Source: Alistipes sp.
Lineage (GTDB): Bacteria; Bacteroidota; Bacteroidia; Bacteroidales; Rikenellaceae
NCBI GenBank assembly: GCA_017465055.1
Contig: JAFTWZ010000001.1
Coordinates: 62,001 to 126,000, forward strand
DNA: 64,000 nt
Reading direction: 5' to 3'
Shown here: one piece after another, positions 36,254-45,311 of the stretch
How positions within the stretch are numbered: the stretch's first letter is position 1
Layout of the letters: the number at the start of each line of letters is the position of its first letter
Translations under genes and position numbers: made by a program
The notes under the pieces: model-generated
What the model saw: the letters and a program-made list of their open reading frames with translations, nothing else
Database searches by the model: none
What the model was told of the DNA's origin: nothing

Positions 36254-36261
36254 TACCTTTG
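36254..36261 (+). promoter_or_regulatory. -7 box before zinc transport genes
   Basis: TACCTTTG matches the -7 consensus; no good TTTG is found at the proper distance. The 36 bases to the ATG include no obvious Zur palindrome. Confidence 0.5.
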
Positions 36262-36297
36262 CACGACAAATGTTGGTAACGACTAAAAACATAAGGT

Positions 36298-37170
36298 ATG
36301 AAGAGACGTTTAGCTATATTTATATCTATAATCACGCTTCTGTGTAGCTGCAAAGGGGATAATAACCACACAGCAGAAAAGACCATATTCGTAAGCATTT
36401 CCCCTCTAAAGATGTTGGCAGAGGAGATTACCTGCGGCGACTTCCCCGTCGAGGTGCTTGTACCAGAGGGAGCCAGTCCCGAGACATATGACCCTACGGC
36501 TCGCCAGCTTACCGAGGCAAGCCAAGCACAACTACTCCTATCGACAGGCCTCATTACCTTCGAGCAAAGCCTCGTAGACCGCATAGCCAACAAGGAGCGT
36601 ATCGTAGACCTATCATCGGGTATAACCTTGCTGGCTGGCAGCTGCACACACAACCACTCGCACAGCCATATGCACCACACCCACGGCATAGACCCACATA
36701 TATGGACTTCGCCACGTGCATTGACCACGATGGTACGCACGATGCATAAGCGAGTGATGGCACTATATCCCGACTCTACGAAGTACGACGTGGCAGCCGG
36801 CAGACTCCTTGAGCGCATAGAGCAGCTCGATACTCGTTGCCAGGAGTCCATAGAAGCGTCCGAGACCGAGGCCTTTATGATATACCACCCAGCCTACACA
36901 TACTATGCCCACGACTACGGCATCAGACAGATATCCGTTGAGCAGGATGGCAAGGAGCCCTCGCCACGCCAGCTCGCCCTGCTTGTCGAGGAGGTAAAGC
37001 GCCACAACATCAAGGCCATACTTCTGCAACCGCAGTATAGCATCGACAAGGTTATGTCACTGGCCGAGGAGTGCGGCATCGAGGTTATCGTGACCGACCC
37101 ATTGGCCACAGATATCCTTAGCGAGATTGAGCGAGTAACGACGATAATATGCGGCGTAGATGAGCAGTAG
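36298..37170 (+). CDS. Zinc/manganese ABC transporter substrate-binding lipoprotein (ZnuA-like)
   Basis: 290 residues, lipobox LLCSC near residue 18. Cluster A-I family: VLVPEGASPETYDPTARQ, a His-rich loop THNHSHSHMHHTHGIDPH near 117-134 typical of zinc transporters, then MIYHPAYTYYAHDYG and VIVTDPLA. In most homologues the first metal ligand is a histidine (SPHTY); here it is Glu, as often in this phylum. It delivers zinc to a membrane permease. The ATPase gene overlaps its end by 11 bp, but no permease gene is nearby. Confidence 0.92.
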   Translation: MKRRLAIFISIITLLCSCKGDNNHTAEKTIFVSISPLKMLAEEITCGDFPVEVLVPEGASPETYDPTARQLTEASQAQLLLSTGLITFEQSLVDRIANKERIVDLSSGITLLAGSCTHNHSHSHMHHTHGIDPHIWTSPRALTTMVRTMHKRVMALYPDSTKYDVAAGRLLERIEQLDTRCQESIEASETEAFMIYHPAYTYYAHDYGIRQISVEQDGKEPSPRQLALLVEEVKRHNIKAILLQPQYSIDKVMSLAEECGIEVIVTDPLATDILSEIERVTTIICGVDEQ

Positions 37171-37942
37171 AGAGAGCATCATAACCCTCCGCGATGTGGG
37201 TGTGCGCTACGATGGCGTCGTGGCATTAGAGCACGTTAACATAGATATATACCGTGACGATTTTATAGGAATCATAGGCCCTAACGGAGGTGGCAAAAGC
37301 TCGTTGGTAAAGGCCATTACGGGCGTAGTCAGTCATAGCGGCACGATAACATATAGCCCACAGATTATGCGCGGACATAAGCCACATATCGGCTACCTCC
37401 CACAGATATCGACCTTCGATAAAGTATTTCCCATCTCGGTGCTCGAGGTGGTTATGTCGGGACTACAGGCCGAGCAGGGCTTGCTTCGCGGCTATGGACG
37501 CAAGGAGCGCGAACGTGCTATAGCACTTCTCGAGAAGGCAAACCTTAAGGAGCTATCATCAAGGCCTATAGGCGAGCTATCGGGAGGCCAGCTGCAACGC
37601 GTTATGCTCTGCCGAGCTATAATATCTCGCCCGAAGGTCTTGGTGCTCGACGAGCCTACGAACTTTGTTGACAACCGCTTCGAGAACGAGCTATACAACC
37701 TTCTGCACCACCTTGCCGACGATATGGCCATTATTATGGTGTCGCACGACATAGGCACGGTGTCGAGTGTGGTTAAGAGCATTATGTGTGTCAACCGCCA
37801 CGTTCACCGCCACGAGTCGAACATCATCACCGAGGAGCAGCTACGTGGCTACGACTGCCCGATACAGATCATCTCGCACGGCCACATCCCCCACACAGTA
37901 CTTGGCGAGCATCACGAGTGTCCACATTGCAAGTCGCACTAA
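37160..37942 (+). CDS. Metal ABC transporter ATP-binding protein (ZnuC-like)
   Basis: 260 residues. Walker A GPNGGGKSS near residue 39, signature LSGGQLQRV near 137, Walker B KVLVLDEPTNFVD and a switch histidine in VSHDIG. The C-terminal tail contains HGHIPHTVLGEHHECPHC, rich in His and Cys and able to bind zinc; this resembles ZnuC sensing tails. It overlaps znuA by 11 bp and is translationally coupled. The membrane subunit that should complete the transporter is not in the window; the next gene is panD on the other strand. Confidence 0.93.
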   Translation: MSSRESIITLRDVGVRYDGVVALEHVNIDIYRDDFIGIIGPNGGGKSSLVKAITGVVSHSGTITYSPQIMRGHKPHIGYLPQISTFDKVFPISVLEVVMSGLQAEQGLLRGYGRKERERAIALLEKANLKELSSRPIGELSGGQLQRVMLCRAIISRPKVLVLDEPTNFVDNRFENELYNLLHHLADDMAIIMVSHDIGTVSSVVKSIMCVNRHVHRHESNIITEEQLRGYDCPIQIISHGHIPHTVLGEHHECPHCKSH

Positions 37943-38052
37943 CACTTAACCCTTCACGCTCCAGCCCTCACGCGCAAGCAAAAAACTAAGACAGCCCACC
38001 GCAAAAGTGGACTGTCCATACCTTAATATATAATATAATAATATCGCAGCGT

Positions 38053-38403
38053 CTACAACAGACGGTTGGTGCGCTCATCGGGGAAGATGACCTTAGGCTC
38101 GAAGGTCTTAGCCTCCTCGAAATCCATAAAGCCGTAGCCCATAATGATGACGATATCGCCAACAGCGGTCTTGCGTGCTGCAGCACCATTGAGGCATATA
38201 CAGCCACTGCCACGCTCACCCTTGATGACATAGGTCTCAATGCGCTCGCCATTGTTGTTGTTGACAATCTGCACCTTCTCACCCTCGATAAGGCCTGCTG
38301 CATCCATAAGGTCCTCGTCGATGGTGATGCTACCAACGTAATTTAGATTCGCCTCAGTGACACGCACACGGTGAATCTTAGATTTCATTCTCTCGATAAA
38401 CAT
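38053..38403 (-). CDS. panD: Aspartate 1-decarboxylase
   Basis: 116 residues. Makes beta-alanine for pantothenate. The self-cleavage site Gly-Ser is seen in [14 protein letters not shown] near residue 24, which generates the pyruvoyl group; [11 protein letters not shown] and [20 protein letters not shown] follow. Length normal. It is downstream of panC on the same strand with 18 bp between the genes, forming a compact pantothenate operon. Confidence 0.97.
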   Translation of the reverse strand: MFIERMKSKIHRVRVTEANLNYVGSITIDEDLMDAAGLIEGEKVQIVNNNNGERIETYVIKGERGSGCICLNGAAARKTAVGDIVIIMGYGFMDFEEAKTFEPKVIFPDERTNRLL

Positions 38404-38421
38404 AGTTTGGGGTTCTTGCTC

Positions 38422-39258
38422 TTACTTAATCTTGATGTTATCTATGAGGCGGATATCGCCGGCCTGCACAGCGCAGCAGCCCTGAATACGCTCCGAGTCG
38501 CTCCAACGCTCAACACGCTGCATACTTCTTGCATCGACAGCCTCGAAGTAGATGGTCTTAAGTAGTGGATTAGAATCAATACTCTTAACCACCCACTCGG
38601 TAAGCTCCTCGGGACTCATCGTAGCCATCTTCTCGCTACACTGACTTATGGTGGCGTAGATGTGTGGCGCCGCCTTGCGATGCTCAGGCGTGAGTAGCTC
38701 GTTGCGCGACGATAGCGCGAGGCCATCCTCACCACGCACAATGGCACACTCGACAATCTCGATATCGATACCGAGCTGAGCAACCATAGCCTTGATTACA
38801 GCAATCTGCTGGAAGTCCTTCTCGCCGAAGTAGGCGCGACGTGGCTTAACGAGGTCGAAGAGACGACTTACCACCTGTGCCACACCATTGAAGTGACCGG
38901 GGCGAGTAGCACCCTCCATAACCTTATCTATCTGGCCAAAGTCGAAGACGCGAGTATCGGGCTCGGGGTACACCTCCTCAACCGATGGCATAAATACTAT
39001 ATCGGCACCTGCGGCCTCCAATACGGCACAATCGGCCTCGGGGGTACGAGGATAGTTCCTTAGGTCGTTCTTATCGTTAAACTGAGTTGGGTTAACAAAG
39101 ACGCTGACAACAACTGTGTCATTCTCCCTACGTGCACGCTCAACGAGCGAGCGGTGGCCAGCGTGAAGTGCTCCCATCGTAGGTACAAAGCCTATGCCCT
39201 CCTTAGGGCACTCGGCCAAAGCTGCGTGCAAGGCAGCTACATTATTTACTACTTTCAT
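38422..39258 (-). CDS. panC: Pantothenate synthetase
   Basis: 278 residues. Joins pantoate and beta-alanine using ATP. The HIGH-like motif PTMGALHAGHRSL is near residue 25, FVNPTQFNDKNDLRNYPRT near 55, YFGEKDFQQIAVI near 148 and GLALSSRN near 180. All catalytic segments are present. First gene of panC-panD; panB is not in the window. Confidence 0.97.
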   Translation of the reverse strand: MKVVNNVAALHAALAECPKEGIGFVPTMGALHAGHRSLVERARRENDTVVVSVFVNPTQFNDKNDLRNYPRTPEADCAVLEAAGADIVFMPSVEEVYPEPDTRVFDFGQIDKVMEGATRPGHFNGVAQVVSRLFDLVKPRRAYFGEKDFQQIAVIKAMVAQLGIDIEIVECAIVRGEDGLALSSRNELLTPEHRKAAPHIYATISQCSEKMATMSPEELTEWVVKSIDSNPLLKTIYFEAVDARSMQRVERWSDSERIQGCCAVQAGDIRLIDNIKIK

Positions 39259-39369
39259 ATCCTTCTGTTAGAATGATGGGGCAAAGTTACAAAATAGAAT
39301 GAAGATAGCAAGCAAACGGCCCGAAAAAGTGACTATACGACACTTTTGTTGTGCTCAGCAGCGTCGTTT

Positions 39370-39819
39370 TTAGCCTCGATTACTCGGTAGCGCATCTATA
39401 GGTGTGTATCGTTGACCATCGTACTGATAGCAGAAAGTATCGAGGCCATTGGTTATGGCCACATAGCGACAGCCGAGGATGGAGTTGTAGCGCACCACCT
39501 GAGCCAGTGTCTCTTGACTGAGCCTTATGCCTGGCTCCTTACACTCGACGACAAGCAGAGGCTTAGCATCTGCCGTTAGCACCACGATGTCGGCACGCTG
39601 CGCCATACCATTTATATTTATAGGATACTCCTGGACTATCTGCTCGGGTTGGTAGCCGCACTCCGCAGTAAGGTAGGCCACCACGTGGCGGCGCACCCAC
39701 TCCTCGGGGGTGAGCACAAGCCATCGCTGGCGCACGCGATCGAAGACCTCGGTGCGACCTCCCTCGCCACGCCGTGCACGAAGGCGAATAGGTGGATAGT
39801 TGAGTTTCGGGTAGTCCAT
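39370..39819 (-). CDS. HsdR N-terminal domain-like protein (PD-(D/E)XK fold)
   Basis: 149 residues. It resembles the stand-alone HSDR_N_2 family: an N-terminal EEWVRRHVVAYLT helix, the nuclease core RADIVVLTADAKPLLVVECK with the D...ExK triad, then a QVVRYNSILGCRYVAITNG segment. No helicase, methylase or specificity gene is adjacent, so it is not a type I restriction system here. Possibly a DNA-end-processing or repair nuclease; activity unknown. It diverges from the C_GCAxxG_C_C gene. Confidence 0.88.
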   Translation of the reverse strand: MDYPKLNYPPIRLRARRGEGGRTEVFDRVRQRWLVLTPEEWVRRHVVAYLTAECGYQPEQIVQEYPININGMAQRADIVVLTADAKPLLVVECKEPGIRLSQETLAQVVRYNSILGCRYVAITNGLDTFCYQYDGQRYTPIDALPSNRG

Positions 39820-39911
39820 CTTACATTAACCAACGCCTCGGGTGGCGAAGATAAAATAGTTTTCGTATCTTTGCGCAAAGGTAAGAAAAAAAAGAGTAAA
39901 ACTAACGTACT

Positions 39912-40400
39912 ATGGATAGACAAAAGATAGATATCGACATAGAGGAGCGCGTAGCACGTGCCGTAGGATATTTCAAGTCGGGCTACAACTGCGCGCAAGC
40001 TGTTGTTATGGCCTACGACGATGTTATGGGCATAAGTGTCGAGGCTTTGGCCAAGATCGCAGCTCCGTTTGGTGGCGGTATGGGCCGTATGCGCGAAGTG
40101 TGTGGCACGGTAAGCGGTATGACCTTCGTTGCAGGCGCTATACTTCCTGCCATCAACCCCCAAAACCTCGAGGAGCGTAAGGCTAACTACGCCTTAGTAC
40201 AGCACTTTGCACAGCGTTTTCGCCAAGAGAATGGCGACATCATCTGCCGCCGCCTGCTGGGTCTCGAGCCTATGGCCGAACGTAGCGAGACTCCTATGCC
40301 CTCGCAGCGAACCGAGGAGTACTACCGCAAACGCCCCTGCGTAGAGTATGTCGCTACGGCAACACGTATCGTCGCAGAGTATCTCGCCGCAGAACAGTAG
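39912..40400 (+). CDS. C_GCAxxG_C_C family protein
   Basis: 162 residues, cytosolic. The family pattern is visible: YFKSGYNCAQAV near residue 25, FGGGMGRMREVCGTVSGM near 55, IICRRLLG near 110 and RPCVEYVATATRIV near 140. The conserved cysteines probably bind metal or form a redox pair. Often found alone or next to redox genes; function not established. A TATCTTTG -7 box lies at 39866-39873. The gene is followed by an inverted repeat and the Ca2+-ATPase. Confidence 0.93.
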   Translation: MDRQKIDIDIEERVARAVGYFKSGYNCAQAVVMAYDDVMGISVEALAKIAAPFGGGMGRMREVCGTVSGMTFVAGAILPAINPQNLEERKANYALVQHFAQRFRQENGDIICRRLLGLEPMAERSETPMPSQRTEEYYRKRPCVEYVATATRIVAEYLAAEQ

Positions 40401-40423
40401 CCATACGAGCGCAGAATAATTCC

Positions 40424-40489
40424 AATAGGCCTATTGTGGGGTAAAATATATCAATGCGATTAATATTTTATCCCAATAATAGGCTTATT
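40424..40489. repeat. Imperfect long hairpin between genes
   Basis: Arm 40424-40449 (AATAGGCCTATTGTGGGGTA and following AAATAT) pairs with 40462-40489, about 26 bp with a few mismatches and a 12-base loop. It lies between the C_GCAxxG_C_C gene and the Ca2+-ATPase, near a TATTTTTG -7 box at 40505-40512. It could be terminator, operator or both. Confidence 0.6.
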
Positions 40490-40573
40490 CTACTATTTTA
40501 TTCGTATTTTTGCAGTGTGTAGTGGCATATATAAATATGTATGCCTTGAGTTTTTGGTAGATACCGTACAAAA

Positions 40574-43333
40574 ATGTATAAAAAGAGTAATAAGAGCTTT
40601 GCTCCATCGTGTCTCAATGCCACCTCTGCAGAGGTACTCAACGGTCGTGGCAAAAATATAATCCCACCCCCAGAGCGCGAGTCTCTATGGCTTGCCTATC
40701 TCGAGAAGTTCAAGGACCCCATCATCATAGTACTCATCGTAGTATTCTTCTTCTCGGTGATGCTATCGGTGTATGAGATTGTCGTTATGGACTACGCGTG
40801 GTCGGTGATGTTCGAGCCTATAGGCGTGCTTGTGGCTCTACTGTTGGCTACGGGCGTAGGCTTTATCTTCGAGGTTAAGGCTGGCCGCGAGTTCGACATA
40901 TTGAACAAGGTCAAGGATTCACGTCCAGTAAAGGTGATACGTAAGTCCGAGAATGGCCACGTACGTATGTACCTCATCGAGAAGCAGGATGTGGTCGTCG
41001 GCGACGTTGTGCGCCTCGAGGCTGGCGACGAAGTGCCTGCCGATGGAGTGCTATTGGATGCTACAGACCTGCGTGTCGACGAGTCGAACTTCACGGGCGA
41101 GCCATACGTAAACAAATATACCGACGAGGCCCACTTCGACGCAGAGGCTACCTATGCCTCGAACTTTATGCTTCGCGGCGCTACAATAATCGAGGGCAGC
41201 TGCGTTATGCAGGCCACGGCTACGGGTATGGCGACAGAGGAGGGTCGTGGCGTGGCACGCGCCAGCGAGGGAAGCGACGTCAAGACACCACTAAACAAGC
41301 AGCTCGAGCAGCTCGGAGGCTGGATGTCGCGCGCCAGCTTTATCATCGCCACGCTTATCGTCGTAGGACGCATCATCTACGCCTGGGCTATGGGCGACTT
41401 TGCCAATGGAGCTATGTCGTGGGTCGAGATTCTGCAGTACGTGTTAGCCTCGGTAATGATTGCCGTTACGCTTATCGTTGTTGCCGTGCCCGAGGGTCTA
41501 CCAATGAGCGTCACGGTGAGCTTAGCGATGAGTATGCGCCGTATGCTCAAGGAGAACAGCCTTGTACGTAAACTCCACGCCTGCGAGACTATGGGCGCTG
41601 CCACGGTGATATGTACCGACAAGACTGGCACGCTTACCAAGAACCGTATGTCGGTGCTCGAGGTAGAGGCGGGCGACGAAGAGGCACTACAGGCTATGAT
41701 GGAGTGTATGGCAGTAAACTCTACGGCCGAGCTCTCGGTAGATGACGCTGGAGGACTAACGCCTATAGGTAACCCTACGGAGGGCGCGCTGCTTATGTGG
41801 CTACACGGCCAGGGCATAGACTATATCAAGCTACGCGACAGCTTCAACACTGTCAGCACTACCCCATTCTCTACCGAGATTAAGTATATGGCCACCGAGC
41901 TACACTCCGTAGACGGGGCTCGCCACATACGCTATATCAAGGGTGCTCCCGAGGTCGTTATGGCTATGAGCCAGGAGATGGCAGGCAGTCGCGATGCGGC
42001 ATACTACGAGGGTCTCCTTGCAGCGTACCAGGCACGCGCTATGCGCACCTTAGGCTTCGCCGTAGAGTATCTCTCGGAGAGTAGTCGCAAGGTGGTATTC
42101 CTCGGAATCGTGGGCATCGCCGATCCTGTGCGCGACGACGTTGCTGAGGCTATCGAGGTGGTGACTAAATCGGCAGGCGTGCGCGTGATAATCGTCACGG
42201 GCGATACCTCGGGCACAGCTATGGAGATAGGTCGCCAGATAGGACTTATAACCTCAGATGAGCCAGGGCAGATAATCACAGGCCCAGAGTTCGAGGCCCT
42301 CTCCGATGAGCAGGCTCAAGAGCTACTGCGTAACCCTCAGCTCAAGATTATCTCGCGCGCTCGTCCCGACGATAAGGCGCGCTTGGTAATGCTTCTACAG
42401 AAGAATGATGAGGTTGTAGCCGTCACGGGCGATGGCACCAATGATGCCCCGGCACTTAGCAAGGCACAGGTGGGATTATCGATGGGCGACGGCACTTCGC
42501 GAGCAAAGGAGGCCAGCGACATCACCATCATCGACAACTCGTTTGCCAGCATCAACAAGGCTATTATGTGGGGCAGGTCGCTATATCTCAATATCCGCCG
42601 CTTTATCATCTTCCAGATGACCATCAACCTATGTGCCTGCCTTATCGTGCTATTTGGCGCTTTCGTGGGCTACGACTCGCCACTTACGGTGACGCAGATG
42701 CTTTGGGTAAACCTCATTATGGACACCTTTGCAGCTATGGCACTCTCGTCGCTACCACCCGATAGGAGTGTGCTATCGGAGCCTCCTCGCGACCCCAATA
42801 GCCACATAGTCGACCGACGTATGATGCGCCGCATCGTAGCTACGGGTCTGCTATTCTTCGTATTCTTGGCAGCGCTGTGGCAGTATATGTTCCACACAAC
42901 AATAGACTCTGTCAGCGAGATGTTTACAGCCGAGTCTGCAAGGGTCTTCTTTGCCGATGTATTTAAGCCTAAGACTATACTACACTTGTCGGGCTACGAG
43001 ATGGGCATCTACTTCTCTATCTTCGTGCTAATGCAGTTCTGGAATCTATTTAATGTTAAGTACTTCCGTACGCAGCACAGCCTCATCGGCGACATTATAG
43101 ACCTCTTCCGCAACCCTGAGAGGGTCAAGGCGTCGTATAATAAGTACTTCCTGCTTATCGCCGCGGTTATCATCGTTGGACAGGTCATTATCGTGACGTT
43201 CGCAGGCTCGCTCTTTAACGTTGAGCCTATCTCGGCCGAGGACTGGGGACTTATCATACTGCTTACCTCACCCGTGCTTATCATCCCCGACCTCTATCGC
43301 TTCATTAGTGGTCTTAGGAGTAAGCAGCGATAG
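40574..43333 (+). CDS. Calcium-translocating P-type ATPase (PMCA-type)
   Basis: 919 residues, P2 ATPase. Actuator motif FTGEP near 178, phosphorylation site DKTGTLTKN near 349, nucleotide domain KGAPE near 456, hinge TGDGTNDAPAL near 621, and ten predicted membrane segments including PEGLPM in M4. The N-terminal region is normal for the PMCA-type. It exports Ca2+ from the cytoplasm using ATP. There is no calmodulin-binding tail. It is monocistronic, with an inverted repeat upstream and a terminator after it. Confidence 0.95.
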   Translation: MYKKSNKSFAPSCLNATSAEVLNGRGKNIIPPPERESLWLAYLEKFKDPIIIVLIVVFFFSVMLSVYEIVVMDYAWSVMFEPIGVLVALLLATGVGFIFEVKAGREFDILNKVKDSRPVKVIRKSENGHVRMYLIEKQDVVVGDVVRLEAGDEVPADGVLLDATDLRVDESNFTGEPYVNKYTDEAHFDAEATYASNFMLRGATIIEGSCVMQATATGMATEEGRGVARASEGSDVKTPLNKQLEQLGGWMSRASFIIATLIVVGRIIYAWAMGDFANGAMSWVEILQYVLASVMIAVTLIVVAVPEGLPMSVTVSLAMSMRRMLKENSLVRKLHACETMGAATVICTDKTGTLTKNRMSVLEVEAGDEEALQAMMECMAVNSTAELSVDDAGGLTPIGNPTEGALLMWLHGQGIDYIKLRDSFNTVSTTPFSTEIKYMATELHSVDGARHIRYIKGAPEVVMAMSQEMAGSRDAAYYEGLLAAYQARAMRTLGFAVEYLSESSRKVVFLGIVGIADPVRDDVAEAIEVVTKSAGVRVIIVTGDTSGTAMEIGRQIGLITSDEPGQIITGPEFEALSDEQAQELLRNPQLKIISRARPDDKARLVMLLQKNDEVVAVTGDGTNDAPALSKAQVGLSMGDGTSRAKEASDITIIDNSFASINKAIMWGRSLYLNIRRFIIFQMTINLCACLIVLFGAFVGYDSPLTVTQMLWVNLIMDTFAAMALSSLPPDRSVLSEPPRDPNSHIVDRRMMRRIVATGLLFFVFLAALWQYMFHTTIDSVSEMFTAESARVFFADVFKPKTILHLSGYEMGIYFSIFVLMQFWNLFNVKYFRTQHSLIGDIIDLFRNPERVKASYNKYFLLIAAVIIVGQVIIVTFAGSLFNVEPISAEDWGLIILLTSPVLIIPDLYRFISGLRSKQR

Positions 43334-43405
43334 GGTTTCGGCTCAGCATATCGCAAAAGAGGGAACAGGTAGTTTGTGCGGCTGTGGGGTTGTTGCTGGC
43401 GTGAG

Positions 43406-43640
43406 AGTGAGTTACTATGAGTTTCGATGGGTTATAATGAGTCTCTATGACGGAGAGGTTTGTGCGGCTAAAGCGTTGTCGCTAAACTCACTAAATCCCC
43501 TTTAGCGCCGCAGGCCGAACTACCCTTCTACTACCCTTTCTACTACCCTTTAGCACCGCAGGTGCGCTCTACCCTTTAGCTCGCGCCAGCGAGCGAACTA
43601 CTCTGTCAATCCCCACCGGAATTTACGACTGAGCCCAAAA
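43406..43640. repeat. Gene-free low-complexity region
   Basis: Begins with a half decanucleotide element (10-bp-spaced GAGTTACTAT / GGGTTATAAT units, 43406-43452), then a TTTGTGCGGC core-like stretch (43460-43469). CTACCCTTT repeats with the small hairpins ACCGCAGGTGCG and CTCGCGCCAGCGAG follow, and a TCCCCACCGGAATTTACGA block resembles the right end of the 310-bp element. No gene. Confidence 0.6.
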
Positions 43641-43644
43641 GAGA

Positions 43645-43690
43645 ACTACCGCAGGAAGTACTATAATGTACAACCTGCGGTAGTCTACTT
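43645..43690. terminator. Terminator of Ca2+-ATPase gene
   Basis: ACTACCGCAGG (43645-43655) pairs perfectly with CCTGCGGTAGT (43674-43684), then CTACTTTTTTG. It also serves as a border to the minus-strand operon. Confidence 0.9.
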
Positions 43691-43732
43691 TTTTGAGGAT
43701 AGGCCAACAATGCCCACCCTTTTCAGAACTAA

Positions 43733-44473
43733 TTACTCGCTAACGAGAATACGACCACAATACTCACAAACAATCAACTTCTTACCCTGACGGATATCGA
43801 CCTGGCGCTGGGGAGGGATGCGGTTGAAGCAGCCACCACAAGCATCACGTGTTACGGTAACTACCGCGAGGCCGTTGCGTACGTTGCTGCGAATACGGTT
43901 ATAGGCTGCAAGGAGACGCTCGTCGATAGGTTCCTTTGCCTTCTCGGCCTTAGCCATAAGCTCAGCAACCTGCTGCGCTGTCTCCGCCTCGATAGAGTCG
44001 AGCTCCTCGCGCTTAGCCTTATAGTCGATGGTGCGCTCCTCAACGAGGGCCATAGTCTCCTCGATGATAGCCTTCTTAGCCTTGATCTGTGCGGCATACT
44101 CCTTGAGACGCTTCTCGGCAAGCTCAATCTCGAGCTCCTGATACTCAATCTCCTTAGTGAGGGCATCGTACTCGCGGTTGTTGCGCACATTGTTCTGTTG
44201 CTCCTTATAGTTAGCAATCAAGATCTTGGCCTGGTCTACCTCGCGCTTACGCTGGCGAGTGAGCGAGTTGAGCTCCTCAATCTCGGCATTGATATTCTCG
44301 ATGCGGGTGTTGAGACCTGCAAGCTCATCCTCGAGATCCTGAACCTCGAGAGGTAGTTCACCCTTCACCTTGTTAATCTCGTCGATGGCAGAGTCAATCT
44401 TCTGAAGCTCGTAGAGAGCCATAATCTTCTCCTGCATCGAGTAGTCAACATCGTTTGTCTTCTTCTGTGCCAT
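43733..44473 (-). CDS. C4 zinc-ribbon coiled-coil protein
   Basis: 246 residues. Long coiled coil from about 20 to 195 (heptads of Leu, Ile, Glu and Lys), then a zinc ribbon with CGGC near 211 and CEYC near 238. It belongs to the zf-RING_7/CdsZ-like family, widespread and usually next to Nif3, exactly as here (34 bp). Function in this family is unclear: secretion chaperone or ribosome-linked protein have been proposed. It ends the operon that runs from trkA to this gene. Confidence 0.9.
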   Translation of the reverse strand: MAQKKTNDVDYSMQEKIMALYELQKIDSAIDEINKVKGELPLEVQDLEDELAGLNTRIENINAEIEELNSLTRQRKREVDQAKILIANYKEQQNNVRNNREYDALTKEIEYQELEIELAEKRLKEYAAQIKAKKAIIEETMALVEERTIDYKAKREELDSIEAETAQQVAELMAKAEKAKEPIDERLLAAYNRIRSNVRNGLAVVTVTRDACGGCFNRIPPQRQVDIRQGKKLIVCEYCGRILVSE

Positions 44474-44507
44474 ATATTAATATTTTTGTGTTATTTCTAT
44501 ACTATGC

Positions 44508-45299
44508 TTATAGTAAGTAGTGTATAGGGTTACGCGAGCATTGGCTCTTGCGAACCGCAAAGTTACACATTTTTTTTGATAATATATCATTTAGCAAGCG
44601 AATTGCGCAAAATTCGCTCTCAAAATGGCCAATATCAGCCAATACCATACGCTTTTCGCCAAGCATAAAGTCGTTATACCTAAGGTCGGCAGTGATATAT
44701 AGGTCGGCATCGGCCGCCAAAGCGTCGGCGATATTCGAGCGTCCCGCGCCTGTACATATCGCCACGCGACGCACCATCATACCCTCCTCGGGGAGGTCGC
44801 TATAGCGTATAGCTCCAACATCGAAGATGCGCTTGATACGAGCCAAAAGCGACATAATCTCCTCGGGACGAGGCAGGATACCCACTACACCATAGCCAAC
44901 TGTTGGGTCGCACTTGCGAGGCTCGAGCACAGTCATAGCATCGAGGCCTATCATCGAGCCTACCTGCCAGCTCATACCATTCGCCGCACTATCCAAGTTC
45001 GTATGGCAGGCATAGAGCGCTATGCCCTTGCGTATGGCGCGCTCGACACATCGCTCCACGTAGTTAGCCGAATTGAGGCGCTTGAGCGGCGTGAAGATTA
45101 TGGGGTGGTGTGTGATGATTATATCGCACCCCTCGCGCTCGGCCTCGTCGAGCACCTCCTCGGTGACGTCTACGGCCAAAAGCGCAGCGTGCACCTCGTC
45201 GTCCATACGCCCTACGATAAGGCCCGAGTTGTCGAAGTCGGCCTGGAGACTCAGTGGTGCAAACTCCTCGATGGCAGCAGCAATATCTCTAATCTTCAT
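44508..45299 (-). CDS. Nif3-like dinuclear metal centre protein
   Basis: 263 residues. Nif3/YbgI fold: N-terminal LQADFDNSGLIVG, the metal-ligand strand TTHHPIIF (as IITHHPIIFTPLKRL near 58), YACHTNLDSAANG near 95 and C-terminal GHFESEF near 225. Histidines and aspartates for two metals are present. Some homologues have GTP cyclohydrolase-like or structural roles; no activity is certain. It lies between MerR and the zinc-ribbon gene in the minus-strand operon. Confidence 0.94.
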   Translation of the reverse strand: MKIRDIAAAIEEFAPLSLQADFDNSGLIVGRMDDEVHAALLAVDVTEEVLDEAEREGCDIIITHHPIIFTPLKRLNSANYVERCVERAIRKGIALYACHTNLDSAANGMSWQVGSMIGLDAMTVLEPRKCDPTVGYGVVGILPRPEEIMSLLARIKRIFDVGAIRYSDLPEEGMMVRRVAICTGAGRSNIADALAADADLYITADLRYNDFMLGEKRMVLADIGHFESEFCAIRLLNDILSKKMCNFAVRKSQCSRNPIHYLL

Positions 45300-45311
45300 A
45301 GTTGCGGAGTG

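Noticed and set aside
39370-39819. Restriction-modification system
   Set aside because: Only an isolated HsdR N-terminal-like domain is present; no methylase, specificity or helicase gene adjoins it.
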